A DNA stretch of 64,000 nucleotides. It comes from Litsea cubeba (lineage: Eukaryota; Streptophyta; Magnoliopsida; Laurales; Lauraceae). Below are positions 1 to 10,860 of the stretch, in pieces. The notes below the pieces were generated by a model that saw nothing but the letters and a program-made list of their open reading frames with translations, was not told the DNA's origin and did no database searches. Position 1 is the first letter of the stretch, and each line of letters opens with the position of its first letter. The DNA is taken from positions 94,337,769-94,401,768 of the forward strand of contig CM022948.1 of the NCBI GenBank assembly GCA_012931725.1. Direction: 5' to 3'. The position numbers and the translations under genes are program-made.

Positions 1-947
1 CATTCTCTCAACAGCTGACACATCATCTAAAATCTTTTCTAGATTTTGTTTTGTTTGAATTTTTGAACGTATTGACGCCTTGAAAATGAATTTGGAAATA
101 TTCTAATTCCCATGAGATAAAATACTCTCTCAAGGGTTATTGGTTGAGGGCAGATAATGGTTGGTGATCACCATTCAAAAAAGAAAAGGAATGAGTGAGT
201 TAATGATTTTTCAAGCTTAGTTCTGTTGTAACTGATAAAAATAAAACAAAATTATAAAAATAAAAGCAAGAGCAAAATCTAAAATCTGTTGCATCAATGA
301 ATTTGAATGTATACAGAGTATCAATGTGAGATTCAAGTGGCAGGAGTTTGGCGGGCCTAGGATTTTGTTTGACAGAAGTTGACCCAAGTGCGTAGTTGCG
401 TTTTTTGGGTGCAAACACAGGATTTTAGTGTGGGTTTTGGGCGTGGATTCAGGATTTTCATGTGAATTTAAAAAGTAGTCCCCAAATTTTCATATGGGTT
501 TTGGAAGCGGACCCAGAGTTTTCCATTCCCCATGCTGCACCGCCAGGCGCCAGGTGAAGTGCAAGGCATTTATCTTATAGGCCACCTAAGTTTGAACCCC
601 TTCTTTTAATTTAAAAAATGAAACTCTGCTTGGTGAGGCAGCTCTGCCAAATTATGGGAAAAAAATCTTGTGCAATTGAAGTACATAGTAATGATATGGA
701 GAAAAGAGGCAAGGTCAGATGAATAGGTTTTTCTAGTCTTAAAATGGTCTGAATTTTCTGACTTATTTGGCCGAAGTTTTGGATTTCGTTCAAAACTTTT
801 TTTTTTTTTTTTTATTCTGAGAGGAAATTCTCAACTATTCTGTACAAAGTTCCCCATTTATTATTGGGATTATCATACTAGTGGCCTAGATCAACCACAC
901 TGTTCTGTCCAGTGATGTTTGCCTGCACAGATCAATGAAAGTTAGAT
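1..947. other. Intergenic, no gene seen
   Basis: AT-rich sequence with a T-run near 800-813. Short frames occur on the minus strand but show no domain, codon periodicity or splice context. Nothing else recognised. Confidence 0.5.
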
Positions 948-2485
948 TTGGGATTAAAAGAAAAAAATGGTAGTTTTGATGATAGTGCACTTTTTCTGAT
1001 GATGCTTAAGGACTTGCCGGGATCTGAAGAGGTTCAGGATAATATGATATATACTCCTGAATTGATATGTTTCCTTTTTTGTGCGATTTTTTTTTTTATT
1101 TTTTATGAATGCTTGTCAATTTATTATCTCTAATGACTGCACATCAGGGTAACGTATGAATGGTTTAATCTTCTTTCCCTCTTTATTACCTTATCTCTTT
1201 CAGAAAGTCTTGAGCTTACATATGTCTCGAGTTTTGCAGGTCCAGGTATCCCTGCTTCTCAGGATCGGGCCTTGTAATTTTATGCAAGCTTACTTGATAA
1301 TTTGTGAACAGGTTGCCTGCGGTGTTTGCCCAACGAGTTTAAAGGATTAGCAGGAAAAATGGGAGTGGAGGAGAGTCATGATGCTTTCTAAGCCAAAGCC
1401 CAGGTTATGCTTCTGTGCATATGCACTTTCCATTATTATTATGTTTTGTGTTCTTATTGTAGGGGTTGGAGCAAATGGAGCTTTTATATTCTATCAGACA
1501 TTTACAACTGCTTAAAGTGTTTGAGAATAGCCTATGAATGGTGTTATAGTGGCTTTTTCAAGAATATTCTGTGTAGTTTACCTTGTGGTTTACCGGTGTT
1601 ACCACATGGACATTTGCCATGTGATTTTGACCATTGCTTCTTATCCCATTGGTATAAATGTTTCATATGGAAATTGAAGAAGTGGCAAGTATCTCTGCAC
1701 AGTCCCTGTCCATTGGGCAATATTGGGACTTGGAAGTATTAACAGTTGATGTCCAATAGCACAGCTAATGGTTGCATGATTAAAAGGTCTTAAAAAATGT
1801 CTCATCTTACTCAATTTTGGTTGGGGTGCAGTTCCTTTGGATTGTCTTTGTACAAATATCCTAGCAATCAACGGTGTCATGTTAGAAAAATAGGCCCATG
1901 CTTTGTTGTGGATTTCAGGGCCTGCTTTATATGTTGGTCTTTGTAAGCATGGTTCTAGCCTATGCCTATGGCATTTAGGACCTCTGAGAATAAGTTCTAC
2001 AGCAGCTAGTTTAGTATTCTTGGAACACTGTTTTTTATTAGTGTTTTCCATGATCTTCTGTAAAAACATGTTCTTCTTTACAATCATTATGATGGCTGAA
2101 TACTCCTAATTTTGTTCCTGCATTATTTGTGCAATAGATCTACTGTGTCTTGCAGTTAATCACATTTTATCTCGTCTACGTCGTCAGCATCCACCCAACA
2201 GTTGTTGCCATTTGTCAACTGTATGATTGCCATTGTCATTGATCTTTTGCAATATCCAGCATGATACAGTATTTCCCCAATTTAGCTTGTTGTACTTGCT
2301 TTTTGAAAACTCCCCTAGAAATCCCCCTATGGGTTCATCGTAAGATCAAGAGTTGTGCTTTTACTTTCCGAATCCTCCTACTTTCTGTTGCTCTCTGTGA
2401 TCCTCTTTCCAACTTCGTCATGAGTATCAGCTTTTTTATTGTATGGGCTTTAGCTTATTTGCATCATCTAGTTCTGACTTTCTAG
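948..2485 (+). pseudogene. Exon-like hydrophobic frames, possible decayed membrane-protein gene
   Basis: Several short stretches on the plus strand read like exons although none forms a full gene. The frame from 948 gives a polar segment containing FDDSALFLMMLKDLPGSEEV. A TTGCAG acceptor near 1239 precedes a segment reading GPGIPASQDRAL. An uninterrupted frame at 1378-1515 encodes a 45-residue peptide with a long hydrophobic core. A TTTCAG near 1919 precedes GLLYMLVFVSMVLAYAYGI, and another CAG near 2154 precedes LITFYLVYVVSIHPTVVAI. The series of transmembrane-like pieces after plausible acceptors suggests a multi-pass membrane protein gene with introns, now broken or only partly recognisable. 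I do not recognise the family. Chance hydrophobic frames in T-rich DNA are the main alternative. Confidence 0.25.
1378..1515 (+). CDS. 45-residue membrane-like peptide frame (exon candidate)
   Basis: A short ATG-to-TAA frame. It starts MMLSKPKPRL and continues with about 22 hydrophobic residues (CFCAYALSIIIMFCVLIVGV), then GANGAFIFYQTFTTA. A basic, proline-containing lead followed by a membrane segment is the usual arrangement for a cytosolic tail entering a transmembrane helix, so this is more likely one exon of a larger membrane protein than a free peptide. There is an alternative acceptor inside it (TTATTGTAG near 1462). Family not recognised. It may be chance, since T-rich DNA readily gives hydrophobic codons. 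Confidence 0.2.
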   Translation: MMLSKPKPRLCFCAYALSIIIMFCVLIVGVGANGAFIFYQTFTTA

Positions 2486-4337
2486 TCGGTATGAATTCCA
2501 TGGCAATGGTGAGGTCATCGGGCAAGTCTCTGATTTGGAGACATTCCAAGTAGACGTAGGACCCACCTATTGAGAGTTTTGAGCTGTACATCATGAATCG
2601 TCTTCTCCATTTTCATTTTATCCTTGCCTTCAAAAATACAAGGGTGGTCGCTTGTTTGCATTCTTTTGCACTTGTAAATGGTGCGTATGCATAACATGTA
2701 GTTGTGGCCACGTTTGTGATGTGTATTGTGTGGTGTGAAAATGGTGTAAATGAGGCCATTTTCTATTATAAAGATTTAGATCCCATGTCGAAAATTGGCA
2801 GTTTATGATCTTCATTTAAGCCTGCAACAAATAACAGGTTTAAATCCCCCATCAACAACCTTTCTTTCCTTGCTTTTTTTTTAAGGTCCCGTTGGCTCCA
2901 AATTCCTCTGTTTTGTTAAATTAATGTCACATGATTTATAGATTCATATCTAAAATCTTCATAGAATCTCACGAGTATGTGCAACACGCCCATAAATTTA
3001 TATAACCTATTGGTATGATTTTTTGCACTTTTAGCGGAACTGTGCGGTTTTCCTCGTATAAATGATAAATATCAAGATGTTAGATTTTATTTCATGATAG
3101 ATTTTGAGAAACATGTGAAAAAGGCAAATGCATCTAAAATCGTTCAATATTCTTGTGTGAATATTCAACATTATTGGTTCCACAAATATAAAATTAAAAT
3201 ATGAAGTATAAGTTCAACCTATTTCGTATCACATCACATATCTAGAAGCCTTCCGTCCCCTATGGTACATTCTAGTTGTTGGGGGCATACTTGGGACATT
3301 ACAAATCATGAGGGTAGAAAGATTCAAGTGGGACCATTTTTACATATCAAATTTTAAGTAATTCTAATGCCTTCAACCCTTTTGATTGGTCCTCAATTAT
3401 GGCTAAGTTATTTGGATCCATGCAAATTTATGGTGATTGGTGACTACCAGGCAGGTTGTGAGTGTGTGGTCTATTTGGATGGGTCATGAGTTGGTCCCCA
3501 ACCGGTGTTTAGTATTATAAAGTTGCGTTCCATTTATGATATAGTTACTTTGAATTTACATATATTTTTGTTTTGACCATTATATTATTAATAGAAATAA
3601 TATAATAATAAAAATAATAATAGTATAGGTAGATGTATTTTCAAAATATTCTCAGTTGCGTAATTTTATAGCATATAAGTATTCTTTTTGTAGTGGTTTT
3701 AGGGTTGGAAAAGCTTGTCCGAAAAGTGTCGTGACTTGTGAGAGTGAAACTTTATTGTTGCAATTTCTTGAAAATTGTGTAAACGTCTCACATCCAGCAG
3801 CACATGGTAACAGGTGTGGAATCCTTTCATTGTTTTGACAATTCTTTACTTCCATGGATTTGAGAATTCCTCACTCAGGTTTTGTACAGTGAGTTCATAT
3901 CGATATAATTTTTTTTTTTTTTTTTGCTGGAAAAGGGATTTTTATTCAATGATAGTGGAGATAGATACGAGGATTAGGACCGCGGAACCAAAAAAGTGAG
4001 AGACAAACAACTGAAAAGGAAATCATATCGATATAATTGTTTATATAGCTGAGGACCATAGTTTTGTACAGCGGATTCATTGGCCGGGCTAAGGAAAGGA
4101 ATATGCAGGGTTGGACCTAAAAATTTTAAAAAATGTGGATTTTCATTGGACCAAAATTCTGAGGTTTTATAATTACTAAAAATGGATTTTTCAAGTCCTT
4201 GATGAAAGAGTGAGAAATACTCAAGGATTTGGTTTCCAAATGTGGCCATCTGGCCAAATTTTCTCTTTCGGTATTCCATAGGAGTTATGAAAATGCTTCT
4301 TCACTGTTCCATGGGGACCTAACTCCATGGATGAGAC
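2486..4337. other. Intergenic with degraded repeats
   Basis: No gene seen. The stretch 2660-2815 resembles the interior of the PIF/Harbinger-type element at 46743-48025: both carry GTAAATGGTG, GTGTGAAAATG and GCCCATTTTC-like blocks followed by an AAGATTT block. It is probably an old fragment of that family. A run of T lies near 3908-3925. The rest shows nothing distinctive. Confidence 0.35.
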
Positions 4338-4345
4338 ATTTTCTA

Positions 4346-5158
4346 TAGGGCTGTCAAAATTAATCGTGAAAACCAAACTGCCTGGCCGAACCGACCGTTT
4401 GGATGATTTATAGATTTTTTTTGAAACAAAACTGACTGAACGGTTTTTGTAAGTTAATTTTTTATCAACAGTCGGTTTTTATAATTATGTAGAAACTGTT
4501 CGGTTAAAATCGAACCGTCCGAACAAAAAATGATTTTTGTCACCCGCACTGTTTGATAAGGCTGTCCAGTCAATGGGAGAAGGGCCCGGAGAATTTTAAA
4601 TCTTCAATAGACCAGGCCCAATCATATTAAAATCCAGACCCAGACAGCTTCTTTGGACAGTCCTATTAGTTAAAGTTAAACATCTTAGAGTAGAGATGCG
4701 TACAGATCATTCCAATCTGTTGGGCCCTCGGGCCTGATCCACTTGTTTCAAAGTGTTCAGATGACCCAGCATAAGTGCGCACTTGCTAGAATCATGAACA
4801 TTAGCCAAAGTATCTCTATCATACACAATCCCCTTGTGTATGATCATCCGGTCAGAGCTGATTTGGTAGGCTATCATTTTTTATAGTTTATAGGCTGAAT
4901 TTGGTATGTATGATTTTGGCCCAAAAACAGTTTTTGGATTTAATGATTTAGGCCAATAAAAGTATAAATTTTATTGTTGAAGCCCAACAAAATTGGCTCA
5001 GCCTATTAACCGAAGACCAACCGAAACCGACCGATCCGAAATGTCGGTTTCTAATGTTTAATATATGTACTTTGGTCGGTTTCGGTTATTGCAAAATTGT
5101 AAAATCGAAAGTTTTGGCCCGGTGTCATATGTCGTAAAACCGACCGCTTACAGCCCTA
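4346..5158. mobile_element. hAT-type non-autonomous DNA transposon, 813 bp
   Basis: The left end is TAGGGCTGTCAAAA and the right end, reverse-complemented, is TAGGGCTGTAAGCGG, so the terminal inverted repeat is nine perfect bases. The element is flanked by a perfect 8-bp target-site duplication, ATTTTCTA at 4338-4345 and 5159-5166, which is the hallmark length for hAT transposition. The interior has no transposase frame. Near both ends it carries clustered CGGTT/AACCG motifs (ACCGACCG, CGGTTTTT, AACCGTCC), the kind of subterminal repeats that hAT transposases bind. The intact duplication implies a fairly recent insertion mobilised in trans. Confidence 0.88.
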
Positions 5159-5174
5159 ATTTTCTAAGACATAA

Positions 5175-5355
5175 AAAAAGTCTCACCTAACCCTGGGTAC
5201 GTCACCTCTTCCCGCTTGTGCGGGCTCCTTTCCCACTTCTATGGACTTTCTTCCTACTTGTGAAGGTCTCCTTTCCACTTGAGTGGGCTACTTTCCTCGT
5301 GTGTATGCGGGATCTCTTTTGGGTTCCAATCCTCTTATTTAGGTTGTATATTTAT
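5175..5355 (+). mobile_element. SINE family B copy, 5'-truncated
   Basis: Begins with a fragment of a tRNA-like head (TCTCACCTAACCCTGGGTAC) and continues with repeated CCACTTGTGTGGGCT-like units, ending in TTTGGGTTCCAATCCTCTTA followed by an AT-rich tail. The same body recurs at 24005-24095 and 50385-50590 on this strand and at 6290-6375 reversed. The shared 3' end and varying 5' ends fit retroposon copies. It lies directly beside the right target duplication of the hAT element at 4346-5158. Confidence 0.5.
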
Positions 5356-5359
5356 TACT

Positions 5360-5745
5360 AGTCAGACCTGAGCCCCACTATACAAAACGGATGATCTAAA
5401 AAGGCCTTAAATAAAAGTGATCATTTGAGAAAAATCGATGAATTATATGTAATTGTTGTAATATATCCCATATATATATATTACAAATCGCATAATATAA
5501 TAGTGTTTCGCTGTTTTGGTAGAGAAGCAAATTATAATAATGTTAGAGCCTAGTTACCCAACTTCTAGACATATGGTAGGTAAGAACCTTCCATGATGAC
5601 ACAGCCGAGCCGACAATGAATACAACGAAGCTGCTGCTGGCAATGACTCCACATCAAATAATAAGTTAATTTGAATTTGATAGATATTTCATCCCTCACA
5701 TAGTCACATTTCACAATCAGGCACTTGGAAAAGACAATAAGGGGG
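5360..5745. other. Intergenic, AT-rich
   Basis: Contains a short TA tract near 5470. No gene or element boundary recognised. Confidence 0.4.
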
Positions 5746-5750
5746 GATCA

Positions 5751-6012
5751 GGTGGTATGATGATATTCATGAGATTGGTGTTATGACAGACAGGGAGGCA
5801 TTGAAGGATAGACTTCAATCTCCTGAGCAGTCATTTGAGGTGGATGATGATATTCATGAGATTGGTGTTATGACAGACAGGGAGGCATTGAAGGATAGAC
5901 TTCAATTTCCTGAGCGGTCATTTCAGGTGGATGATGATATTCATGAGATTGGTGTTTAGACAGACAGGGAGGCATTGAAGGATAGACTTCAATTTCCTGA
6001 GCAGTCATTTTG
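5751..6012. repeat. Three-copy 87-bp tandem repeat (29 codons per unit)
   Basis: The motif TGATATTCATGAG recurs at 5761, 5848 and 5935, a strict 87-bp spacing. Because 87 is a multiple of three, one plus-strand frame reads the same 29-residue unit in copies 2 and 3 (VDDDIHEIGV, then REALKDRLQ). Copy 1 has a one-base insertion that breaks this frame and copy 3 has a TAG. Copies differ by only a few bases, so the expansion is young. It may be a duplicated exon fragment or simply a minisatellite; the peptide is not one I recognise. Confidence 0.85.
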
Positions 6013-6044
6013 GGTATATATAAATATATATATATATATATATA
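6013..6044. repeat. TA microsatellite
   Basis: A TATATATAAATATATA-type tract directly after the 87-bp tandem repeat and directly before a MITE-like sequence. The same arrangement, MITE beside a TA tract, is seen at 15970-16384. Confidence 0.85.
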
Positions 6045-6288
6045 GGAAATGACACACTGCAAGGTTTGGCACCAACGTGAATGAATTGGACTGTTGGATT
6101 GACTATATACTCATATGAATGAACTAGGCTTGTCGGCATGGATGAAAGGGTTAAGAGCATGAAATTGATTCCAAACTTGATATTCATGGTGGTCCCATAT
6201 AGATATTTCAATCCCCACTAGTCTCATCCCAAAATGAGACACCCAATGGGCCCTATAAAAAAGTTCTCACGGTGACTCCGTGAGAACA
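6045..6288. mobile_element. Degenerate relative of the TA-site MITE at 15994-16374
   Basis: Starts at a TA tract. It shares blocks in order with 16130-16310: GAATGAAC/T followed by GTTGGATTGA, then a GGGTT...AAATTGA block, CAAA.TTGATAT, and a GTCTCA block before GGGCCC. It ends in a perfect hairpin, GTTCTCACGG with CCGTGAGAAC, at 6263-6287. The terminal repeats of the better copy are not clearly preserved here, so the boundaries are approximate. Confidence 0.4.
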
Positions 6289-6289
6289 G

Positions 6290-6375
6290 TTCTCACTAGA
6301 TCAAATCCACAAGTGGGAAGAAGGCTCACACAAGTGAAAAAAAAGCCCGCACAAATGAAAAGAAGTCTCACAGAA
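6290..6375 (-). mobile_element. SINE family B fragment, reversed
   Basis: Reverse-complemented, this reads as TGTGCGGGCTTTTTTTTCAC and CACTTGTGTGAGCCTTCTTC, matching the body of the copies at 5175-5355 and 50385-50590. Head and tail are missing. Confidence 0.4.
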
Positions 6376-6379
6376 GCTG

Positions 6380-9300
6380 ATGCAGGTTAGGTTAAAATCC
6401 AAAGCTGATGCAGGTTAGGTTAAAATGCAAAAGTCACCCTGTTCATTCACACAGACCCACTTTGAAATGGGTTTAGGACATATGACGCGGAGCCCTTGGG
6501 TTGGGATTGATACTGATCAACTTGATTTGACCTGGACCTGAACTTGGATTGTATCTAATGGGTTCGGGTATTTTTCCCAATCCAAAATTCCATCAGTTAA
6601 TGGGGTCAATTAAGTGATTTACAGCCTAGATTATGGGGTGTTGTCATGTCGACTCAGTTGCACTTTGTAAAAGTGCCCTCTTTCTGGGTCTGCGTTTCAT
6701 GAATTGGCATGCACCCCCAATATGATTTCTTTTATTTGACCATTAATAACCATTGAATATAATCACAAAAATAATATACTAAAAACCATCAAATTTGAAG
6801 AGTTATAAATAAAGTGATAAGTCTGATGAGGATGATATTTGGCTCTCCCACCAAGGCCACCATCGTCAAATCTCCCCAACTCATACCCCACACATACTTG
6901 AATTGGGTTGCATGAGTGAACCAAGAGCGGAAGAGGGCACTTTCACAAAAGTGCAACTGGGTTGACCTAAAAAGACGAAGACTGTTGATGATGATCAAGA
7001 TGATGATTTACTTGAAACACTGAACTAAATACTAATACAATTCTGGGATAATATTTTACTCTTTATGTCCACATCACTCCATTGATATTTTCATGCCTGA
7101 AAAGCATCCGCTTGAAAGACAAAAATCGTTGAGAAAAGAGGGTAATGAGGAATCCACTTGGCCTCTATGTCTCAAGTTGATAGAATACATCACCTATAAA
7201 AATCATTCCTTGATAGAAATCACCACACCTATAAAATCGTGAAAATTCATAATCTTCAAAGAGGATCCTTCTGGGCCAGCCTTATATTGGTAGTATTTTT
7301 AGGCCTGTCGGTTGGATTAGGCTTAATTTGCTTACCAAAAACTAAATGTACTGAGCGTTGGTCATATATACTTAGAGACCCTGCCTGGCCCAATACATTT
7401 AACACGAGGCTTGTGTTAAATAAATTTGAATTTGTACTAGGACTGGGCTTTTCTATCAGGAGTTGTGTGCTAGATCCCAGCCCAATATTTAGGCCCACAA
7501 TTGATACACATAAGCCATTCACGCTTGCTTCACCATCATGAATCGACACTCCAGCTATATCGATGTGGATCCGATCCCATCATTAACCCCTATTGGATTC
7601 AAACACCTAAACAAACGTGTTTAAGATTTAATGTTATGATTTGACATGCCCTCAAAACGCAATGTGTACTCTTAGCATACAACCTACTTCTACAAAATAT
7701 AAAAAAAGTTGAAACCCTTTTAGTGCATCAAGTTTTCCTTCCACAACTAGTAAGTTCTTAACTTAATCAAGACCAATATATACTTTATTAAGTAAAGTAT
7801 TTGCCATTAGCCTATACACAGTCAAGAATCATGTCTTTAAAATGTACATTCAAACTCTCTCTCTAAGACGAGAAATGTACGAGTCATTCACTCAACTTGA
7901 ATTCAAAAACATTTAAAATTAATTCTTTAAGAATGATCGTGATTCCAATTTCTCATAGAATTCTAAAATTCATAAAGGAAAAATAAAGCCCTAGCCTCTT
8001 TAAATATAACGGGCAAATGGATTGGGTCTTGGGTCTACGGTTTGGATTCCATATGGATTTTGAACTAAACTCTATTAACAAGCGGAACCCAAATTGAATT
8101 TTTTTGAATATAAACTCATTTATAAATGGAAATCTAGAATAATTTTTAAATCCATTTTTAATAGGTCAAGATCTCTAGACACTGGGATATTAGTATATCC
8201 ATTTGAATTTCTATGTCCGATTTAAAAGAATCAACTTCTTTTATAGTAAAATTTAGGAATATAGTATTAAAAAGTGAGATCGGGTGGAGTTCTATGTATC
8301 CCACAATGAGAAGGTGTGGTAGACACTATGAATGGTTGGTTCTATACAGGCACATTTTAAATTAAATATTAGTCGACTTTTAAAATGGAGGAGGAAGCTT
8401 AAACTTGGGGAAACCTCTTTTTTTATTGTTTGTATATGTAATCCAATGGGCCCAGAACATTCATTATGCATATTATTCAATTTATTTAACCTGTACGGCT
8501 GTACGTATACGACAAACTGCATCGTCACTTGGACGACGAATATTTTAAAAGACAAGCGTGGCCGGTGGCGGCGATTTTTTACGAGGCAAATCGTCTCCTG
8601 GCCGTGGGTCCTTCCACTTTCATTTTATCCACGCCCTACGCGTGTGGTACGTTTTACGAGGAAAATGTCAAATCAGGCGTCATGTTTTTATCTTATTTAA
8701 GAAAATAACACAAGTCTTAGAATTTTTCAAACAATGACCTTGATTTTTCAGGTTAGTTTTTAATTAAGGACATATGAATTTAAATATCCTTTATTTAAAT
8801 CCACATCATGCTTTTTGCAACCACGTCACCGCGGAGACATTTGTAGCATTCTTATGGGAAAATTGGTGAAAAAGTACAAAGAAAAATGAAAAGAGTGGAG
8901 AATGCAACCATGTCACGGGAGACATTTGTTATCATTATGAGAAAATTGGTGAAAAAGTACAAAGAAAAATGAAAAGAGTGGAGGCGGCTTTTATTTTAAT
9001 AAAATATAATTTAGATATTTTAAAAAAATAAAGAAGAAAGTGACTAAAAAATAACTTTAAATGATTAATTATCCTTAATTAAAAATTTACCGAAATGCTT
9101 AAAGCCTAATTTGTAGTCTTGAAACTTATGCTCTCTTATGAAATAAGATAAAAATTTAATGGCCTTATTTAAAAATTTACCAATTCGAAAGGTGGTGATT
9201 GCTTCTTCCTCACTCTAATCCATTCCCGTCTCCCGAAACCTGCTCAGGCCCCAGGGTATTCCCAATCTAACCCTAAAAAACTTAAAATGTAACATTTTGA

Positions 9301-9760
9301 TCCCTATGTGGGCCCGACTTCCTCCATTTCAAATTGTGGGATCATGTGCCGTTGGATGAATCACCCTATCCGCTAATAAGTGTATTAGCATGACACTGTC
9401 GGCCATGGAAAGTATTTATTGATCCAACGGCTTTGATTGAAAAAAAAATAAATAAATAAATAAAAGACGGCTTAGATTGAAGAAAATGGGCCCCAATCCC
9501 ATAGTGCAGATATTTACACCATCTCATTTTTGAAGAAAAACTACAAAGACTCTCTTTCCTTTACAAACGAAGACGAGAAAACTTTGCCCCTGCACATTAC
9601 AAAGTAAGTTTTTACAGTTCCACCAACTAGCAGTGGCCAATCGTTCTGCAACCATTTCTAATGAAACATCAAACATCAAATATTGGTTGGTATAAGCAAT
9701 TTTCCACTACACACAAATCAAAGAAAGGGCAAAATAGAGAGAAAAGAAAAGAAAGAAAGT
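6380..9760. other. Intergenic stretch beside the DUF7054-type gene
   Basis: No gene seen. Overlapping frames of about 100 aa occur on both strands at 7239-7549, but they mirror each other and have no domain, so I treat them as chance. A tandem duplication lies at 8817-8992. An AAAT microsatellite sits near 9447-9465. The last few hundred bases before 9760 are the 3' flank of the minus-strand gene. Confidence 0.4.
8817..8992. repeat. Tandem duplication, about 87-bp unit
   Basis: GCAACCACGTCACC at 8817 and GCAACCATGTCAC at 8904 open two copies of a unit that contains GAGACATTTGT, AAATTGGTGAAAAAGTAC and AAAATGAAAAGAGTGGAG. The copies differ by small indels and substitutions. Confidence 0.8.
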
Positions 9761-10482
9761 TCAACGCATGAAATCCATGAATCTAAGCCATGAAGGGCCG
9801 CCAGTCTTGGAAGAAGCCTTCTGTGCTTGGTTGGAACATGAATCCATCACACATCCCAATGGCTTCGGGCATAGAAAGAAATTCCTCGATCCCAATCCTA
9901 TCAGTTTCTCTTCGGAATCCAAACCTGCAAAACGCACCCAAGAAAACACAATATAAATTCAATATTCAATAACAACTTCTTTCTGAATTCTGACTCAAAC
10001 AAGTAGAAGATAAAGAGGGTCAATTTCGTTATTTTGTGATATGAGTAGCGGCAGTTTCGGAATCCATTCTCCTTACTTTCTAAGCTAAACTGCGAGTAGT
10101 GGAGGTCGAACCCGGCCGGATCGGCCGTCGGCAGCAGAGGCCGCCTCCCCTCCTTTCCGTACGACCGCACCGCCTCCCTCACAAGATCACCGACCGTCGC
10201 ATCCGGCGGCATCAGCACCTGCACCGGCCCCAGGCTCCGCTGCACCGTCACGTTCAGCAGCAGCTTCGTCAGCCGCGGCAGCGGCGCCTCCACCACCGGC
10301 GCCGACGATACGCTGGCCGTGTTCCGACCAGAGTACAGATCCGGCTGCGTCTTCGGCCGACGGAGAATCGCCGGCGGCGCCGGTGCCTGGCCGTGGAAGG
10401 ACTTGGATTTCTCCGTAATCTTTCCGATCCTACCTTTCTCTTCCTGCCCTCGCCTGAAGCCTCTAATAGATGAGTTAGGCAT
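9761..10482 (-). CDS. Uncharacterized protein At4g22758-like (DUF7054-type), two exons
   Basis: The coding exons are 10482-10077 and 9924-9761 on the minus strand, separated by a 152-bp intron with GTAAGG at the donor and TTTTGCAG at the acceptor. The donor splits a serine codon (A|GT). The product is 189 aa: a basic, Pro/Arg-rich lead (about residues 1-67), then the conserved core starting LTKLLLNVTVQRSLGPVQVL with the block TVGDLVREAVRSYGKEGRRP, then DPAGFDLHYSQFSLESLD and, across the splice, EEKLIGLGSRNFFLCP. These strings match plant proteins annotated as uncharacterized At4g22758-like; the core resembles a ubiquitin-like fold, but the biochemical role is unknown. The ATG at 10480-10482 is the first in frame and gives the family-like start MPNSS. 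The exon-1 DNA is GC- and CpG-rich against AT-rich flanks. It is the only complete gene in the window and looks intact. Confidence 0.9.
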
Positions 10483-10860
10483 GATTACTAAGGGGGCAGA
10501 ACGGTAATTCTACCTCAGTCTCCGGTACCGGAAGAAGCGGTGGCGGGGAAAGCCGAGAGCTGGAGACGAGCTAGTGCTCTCACGATCCCCGCGCTTGGTA
10601 GCCGCTCGCATAACCTGAAGGGCTTATCCGTAAATAAGATTGAGCGCAAGGGACGAAGACAGAGAAAGGAGAAGTAGTAGGAGAGGTTTAGCTGTTGGAT
10701 CTGGTTGGGGGAGGTTTGAAGAAATAGGCGTTGGAGTTTGGCAGCATTATTGCAGATGCGACCGGCTGTAGCAGGTGACCGCGTCTCAGATAATGCCTGC
10801 CAAGAAAGAAAGTGACAGAGGAAAAGATGAGGGACTGGCAACAAATCTTGCAATGTATCA
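10483..10860 (-). promoter_or_regulatory. CpG-rich 5' flank and leader of the DUF7054-type gene
   Basis: Immediately upstream of the minus-strand start codon, this region stays GC- and CpG-rich compared with the surrounding DNA, as expected for a 5' UTR and proximal promoter. I see no clear TATA box. Frames on both strands (10515-10853 minus; ATG at 10793 plus) are open for some distance but have no recognisable domain. The plus-strand one reads MPAKKESDRGKDEGLATNLA before a stop and could be an exon of a divergent transcript. Confidence 0.35.

Noticed and set aside
7239..7549. Overlapping frames of about 100 codons on both strands
   Set aside because: Antisense mirror frames without a domain; neither strand shows a better coding pattern.
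10099..10473. 124-codon plus-strand frame, Arg/His-rich
   Set aside because: Exact antisense shadow of exon 1 of the DUF7054-type gene; composition explained by its GC-rich codons.
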